NCBI GenBank assembly: GCA_002427975.1
Contig: DIZT01000053.1
Coordinates: 24,767 to 40,829 of the forward strand
Reading direction: 5' to 3'
Length of the DNA stretch: 16,063 nt
Origin: Micrococcaceae bacterium UBA6021
Lineage (GTDB): Bacteria; Actinomycetota; Actinomycetes; Actinomycetales; Micrococcaceae
Position 1 is the first letter of the stretch. Every line of letters starts with the position of its first letter. Below the pieces are notes generated by a model. The model was given only the letters and a program-made list of their open reading frames with translations. It was not told the DNA's origin and searched no databases. The position numbers and the translations under genes are program-made. Positions 14,669 through 16,063 of the stretch are shown one piece after another.

Positions 14669-16063
14669 ATGTCTGTAGATACAGCGTTCACCGCCGCCGC
14701 CCCGCTGATGGGCCGGCTGTCCCTTATCCACGATGCCGACACCGCCCCCGGCTGGTGGCGCTCGGCCGTCATCTACCAGGTGTACCCGCGCTCCTTCCGG
14801 GACTTCAGCGGCGACGGCATCGGCGACCTTGCCGGGATTACGGCGGAACTGCCGCAGCTGGCCGAGCTGGATGTGGACGCCGTCTGGCTGTCCCCCTTCT
14901 ACAAATCGCCGCAACGCGACGCCGGCTACGACGTCAGCGACTACTGCGACGTGGATCCCATCTTCGGCACCCTCGGCGACTTCGACGTCATGGTGGCCGA
15001 GGCCAACCGCCTGGGGCTGCGGGTCATCGTGGATCTCGTCCCGAACCACTGCTCGGACCAGCACGTGGCTTTCCAGGCCGCCCTCGCTGCCCCTGCCGGA
15101 AGCCCGGAACGCGACATGTACATCTTCCGGGACGGCACCGGGCCTGAAGGCCACGAACCGCCCAACAACTGGCAGTCCCACTTCGGCGGCCCGGCTTGGA
15201 CCCGGGTCAGCGGACCGGACGGCCAGCCGGACCAGTGGTACCTGCACCTGTTCGATTCCTCCCAGCCGGACTTCAACTGGGACAACCCGGCCGTGCACGC
15301 CGAATTTGAGCGGGTACTCCGTTTCTGGCTGGACCGCGGCGTCTCCGGCTTCCGGGTGGATGTTGCCCATGCGCTGGTCAAAGCCCCGGGCCTGCCTGCC
15401 TGGGGCGGCCGGGCCGACGGCGGCAGCTCGGACGGCTTCCCCGGCCACGAGGCTCCGATGTTCGGCCAGCCGGCCCTGCATGACATCTACCGGGCCTGGC
15501 GCCTGATCCTGGACGAGTACGGACCGGACCGCATTCTGTGCGCCGAGGCCAACGTGGATCCGCTGCCCCGCCTCGCCGACTGGGTCCGGTCCGACGAAAT
15601 GCACCAGGCCTTCAATTTCCCGTTCCTGCACGCCGGCCTGGATGTTTACCGGCTGCGCAGAGTCATCACGGACTCGCTGATCGCCCTGGACGCAGTAGGC
15701 GCCCCCAGCACCTGGGTGCTCTCCAACCACGACGTGGTCCGCCATGTCAGCCGCTTCGGCTACAACGGGTCCGGTCCGCGCGACGGGGACGGCATCGGTC
15801 CGGCCGATCCCCAGCCGGACACGGCACTCGGCCGCCGGCGTGCAGCCGCAGCTTCACTCTTTATGCTGGCGCTGCCGGGCGCCGCCTACCTGTATCAGGG
15901 TGAGGAACTCGGGCTGCCTGACGGCATCGACATTCCGGAGTACCTGCGCCAGGACCCCACGTTCGCGCGTACCGGAGGCGCACGGCTGGGCCGCGACGGC
16001 TGCCGGGTTCCACTGCCCTGGCGGGCCGCTGAGCGGCACTTGGGCTTCGGCTCCGGCCAGGAC
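14669..16063 (+). CDS. GH13 alpha-glucosidase / oligo-glucosidase, 5' part (cut by right window edge)
   Basis: A retaining alpha-glucosidase of the alpha-amylase family that probably cleaves glucose from maltose, isomaltose, sucrose or related oligosaccharides. 465 codons are visible of an expected 550-600. Seen: the (beta/alpha)8 start WWRSAVIYQVYPRSFRDF, GYDVSDYCDVDPIFG, conserved region I DLVPNHCSD, region II GFRVDVAHAL with nucleophile Asp231, region III LCAEANV with acid/base Glu293, and region IV VLSNHDVVRH with Asp355, then YLYQGEELGLP. No signal peptide, so it is probably cytoplasmic and acts on imported sugar. The ATG at 14669 is the natural start and has no ribosome site. Two LacI-type operators upstream imply induction by its substrate. 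Exact specificity cannot be assigned. Confidence 0.94.
   Translation, partial: MSVDTAFTAAAPLMGRLSLIHDADTAPGWWRSAVIYQVYPRSFRDFSGDGIGDLAGITAELPQLAELDVDAVWLSPFYKSPQRDAGYDVSDYCDVDPIFGTLGDFDVMVAEANRLGLRVIVDLVPNHCSDQHVAFQAALAAPAGSPERDMYIFRDGTGPEGHEPPNNWQSHFGGPAWTRVSGPDGQPDQWYLHLFDSSQPDFNWDNPAVHAEFERVLRFWLDRGVSGFRVDVAHALVKAPGLPAWGGRADGGSSDGFPGHEAPMFGQPALHDIYRAWRLILDEYGPDRILCAEANVDPLPRLADWVRSDEMHQAFNFPFLHAGLDVYRLRRVITDSLIALDAVGAPSTWVLSNHDVVRHVSRFGYNGSGPRDGDGIGPADPQPDTALGRRRAAAASLFMLALPGAAYLYQGEELGLPDGIDIPEYLRQDPTFARTGGARLGRDGCRVPLPWRAAERHLGFGSGQD

Overview
The window looks like chromosomal DNA of a high-GC actinobacterium, most likely Arthrobacter sensu lato (Micrococcaceae). The evidence is strong G/C third-position bias, frequent GTG/TTG starts, actinobacterial protein families (DUF4032, an MsiK/UgpC-type sugar ABC ATPase, GT20 OtsA) and AGGAGG-type ribosome sites. 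This assignment is by protein character only; no database was searched.

Left part (1-4.7 kb): a P-type cation ATPase (minus strand, running off the left edge) is divergent from a small universal stress protein. Next comes a 1076-codon minus-strand gene that fuses a beta-phosphoglucomutase-like HAD domain to a GH65 disaccharide phosphorylase. From memory, the same three kinds of gene (usp, P-type ATPase, HAD/GH65 fusion) lie near each other in the mycobacterial DosR dormancy locus Rv1996-Rv2006. Three copies of a 14-bp motif, roughly RTGACYTTKGRCMC and similar to the DosR box, lie in exactly the two promoter regions that serve these genes. This is the most interesting signal in the window and is a hypothesis, not a demonstration.

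Middle (4.7-6.6 kb): a decayed zone. An alpha/beta-hydrolase gene is broken by an internal deletion plus a frameshift. Directly after its stop codon comes a 5'-truncated tyrosine recombinase, in the same frame, pointing at the 3' end of an intact tRNA-Thr(UGU). This looks like the scar of an integrative element at a tRNA site, and it separates the left part from an ordinary-looking chromosomal backbone.

Right part (6.7-16 kb): a membrane-anchored DsbA-like thioredoxin-fold protein with a clear terminator; the trehalose synthesis pair otsA-otsB (overlapping genes); an orphan sugar-importer ATPase with a structured mRNA leader; a DUF4032 protein with kinase-like residues; a GlcD-type FAD oxidoreductase on the opposite strand; and a GH13 alpha-glucosidase running off the right edge. 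Two perfect LacI-family operators stand upstream of the alpha-glucosidase.

Functionally the window is rich in alpha-glucoside metabolism. OtsA/OtsB make trehalose, the HAD-GH65 fusion could phosphorolyse trehalose or a related disaccharide and convert beta-glucose-1-phosphate to glucose-6-phosphate, the GH13 enzyme hydrolyses alpha-glucosides, and the MsiK-like ATPase could energise uptake of several sugars.
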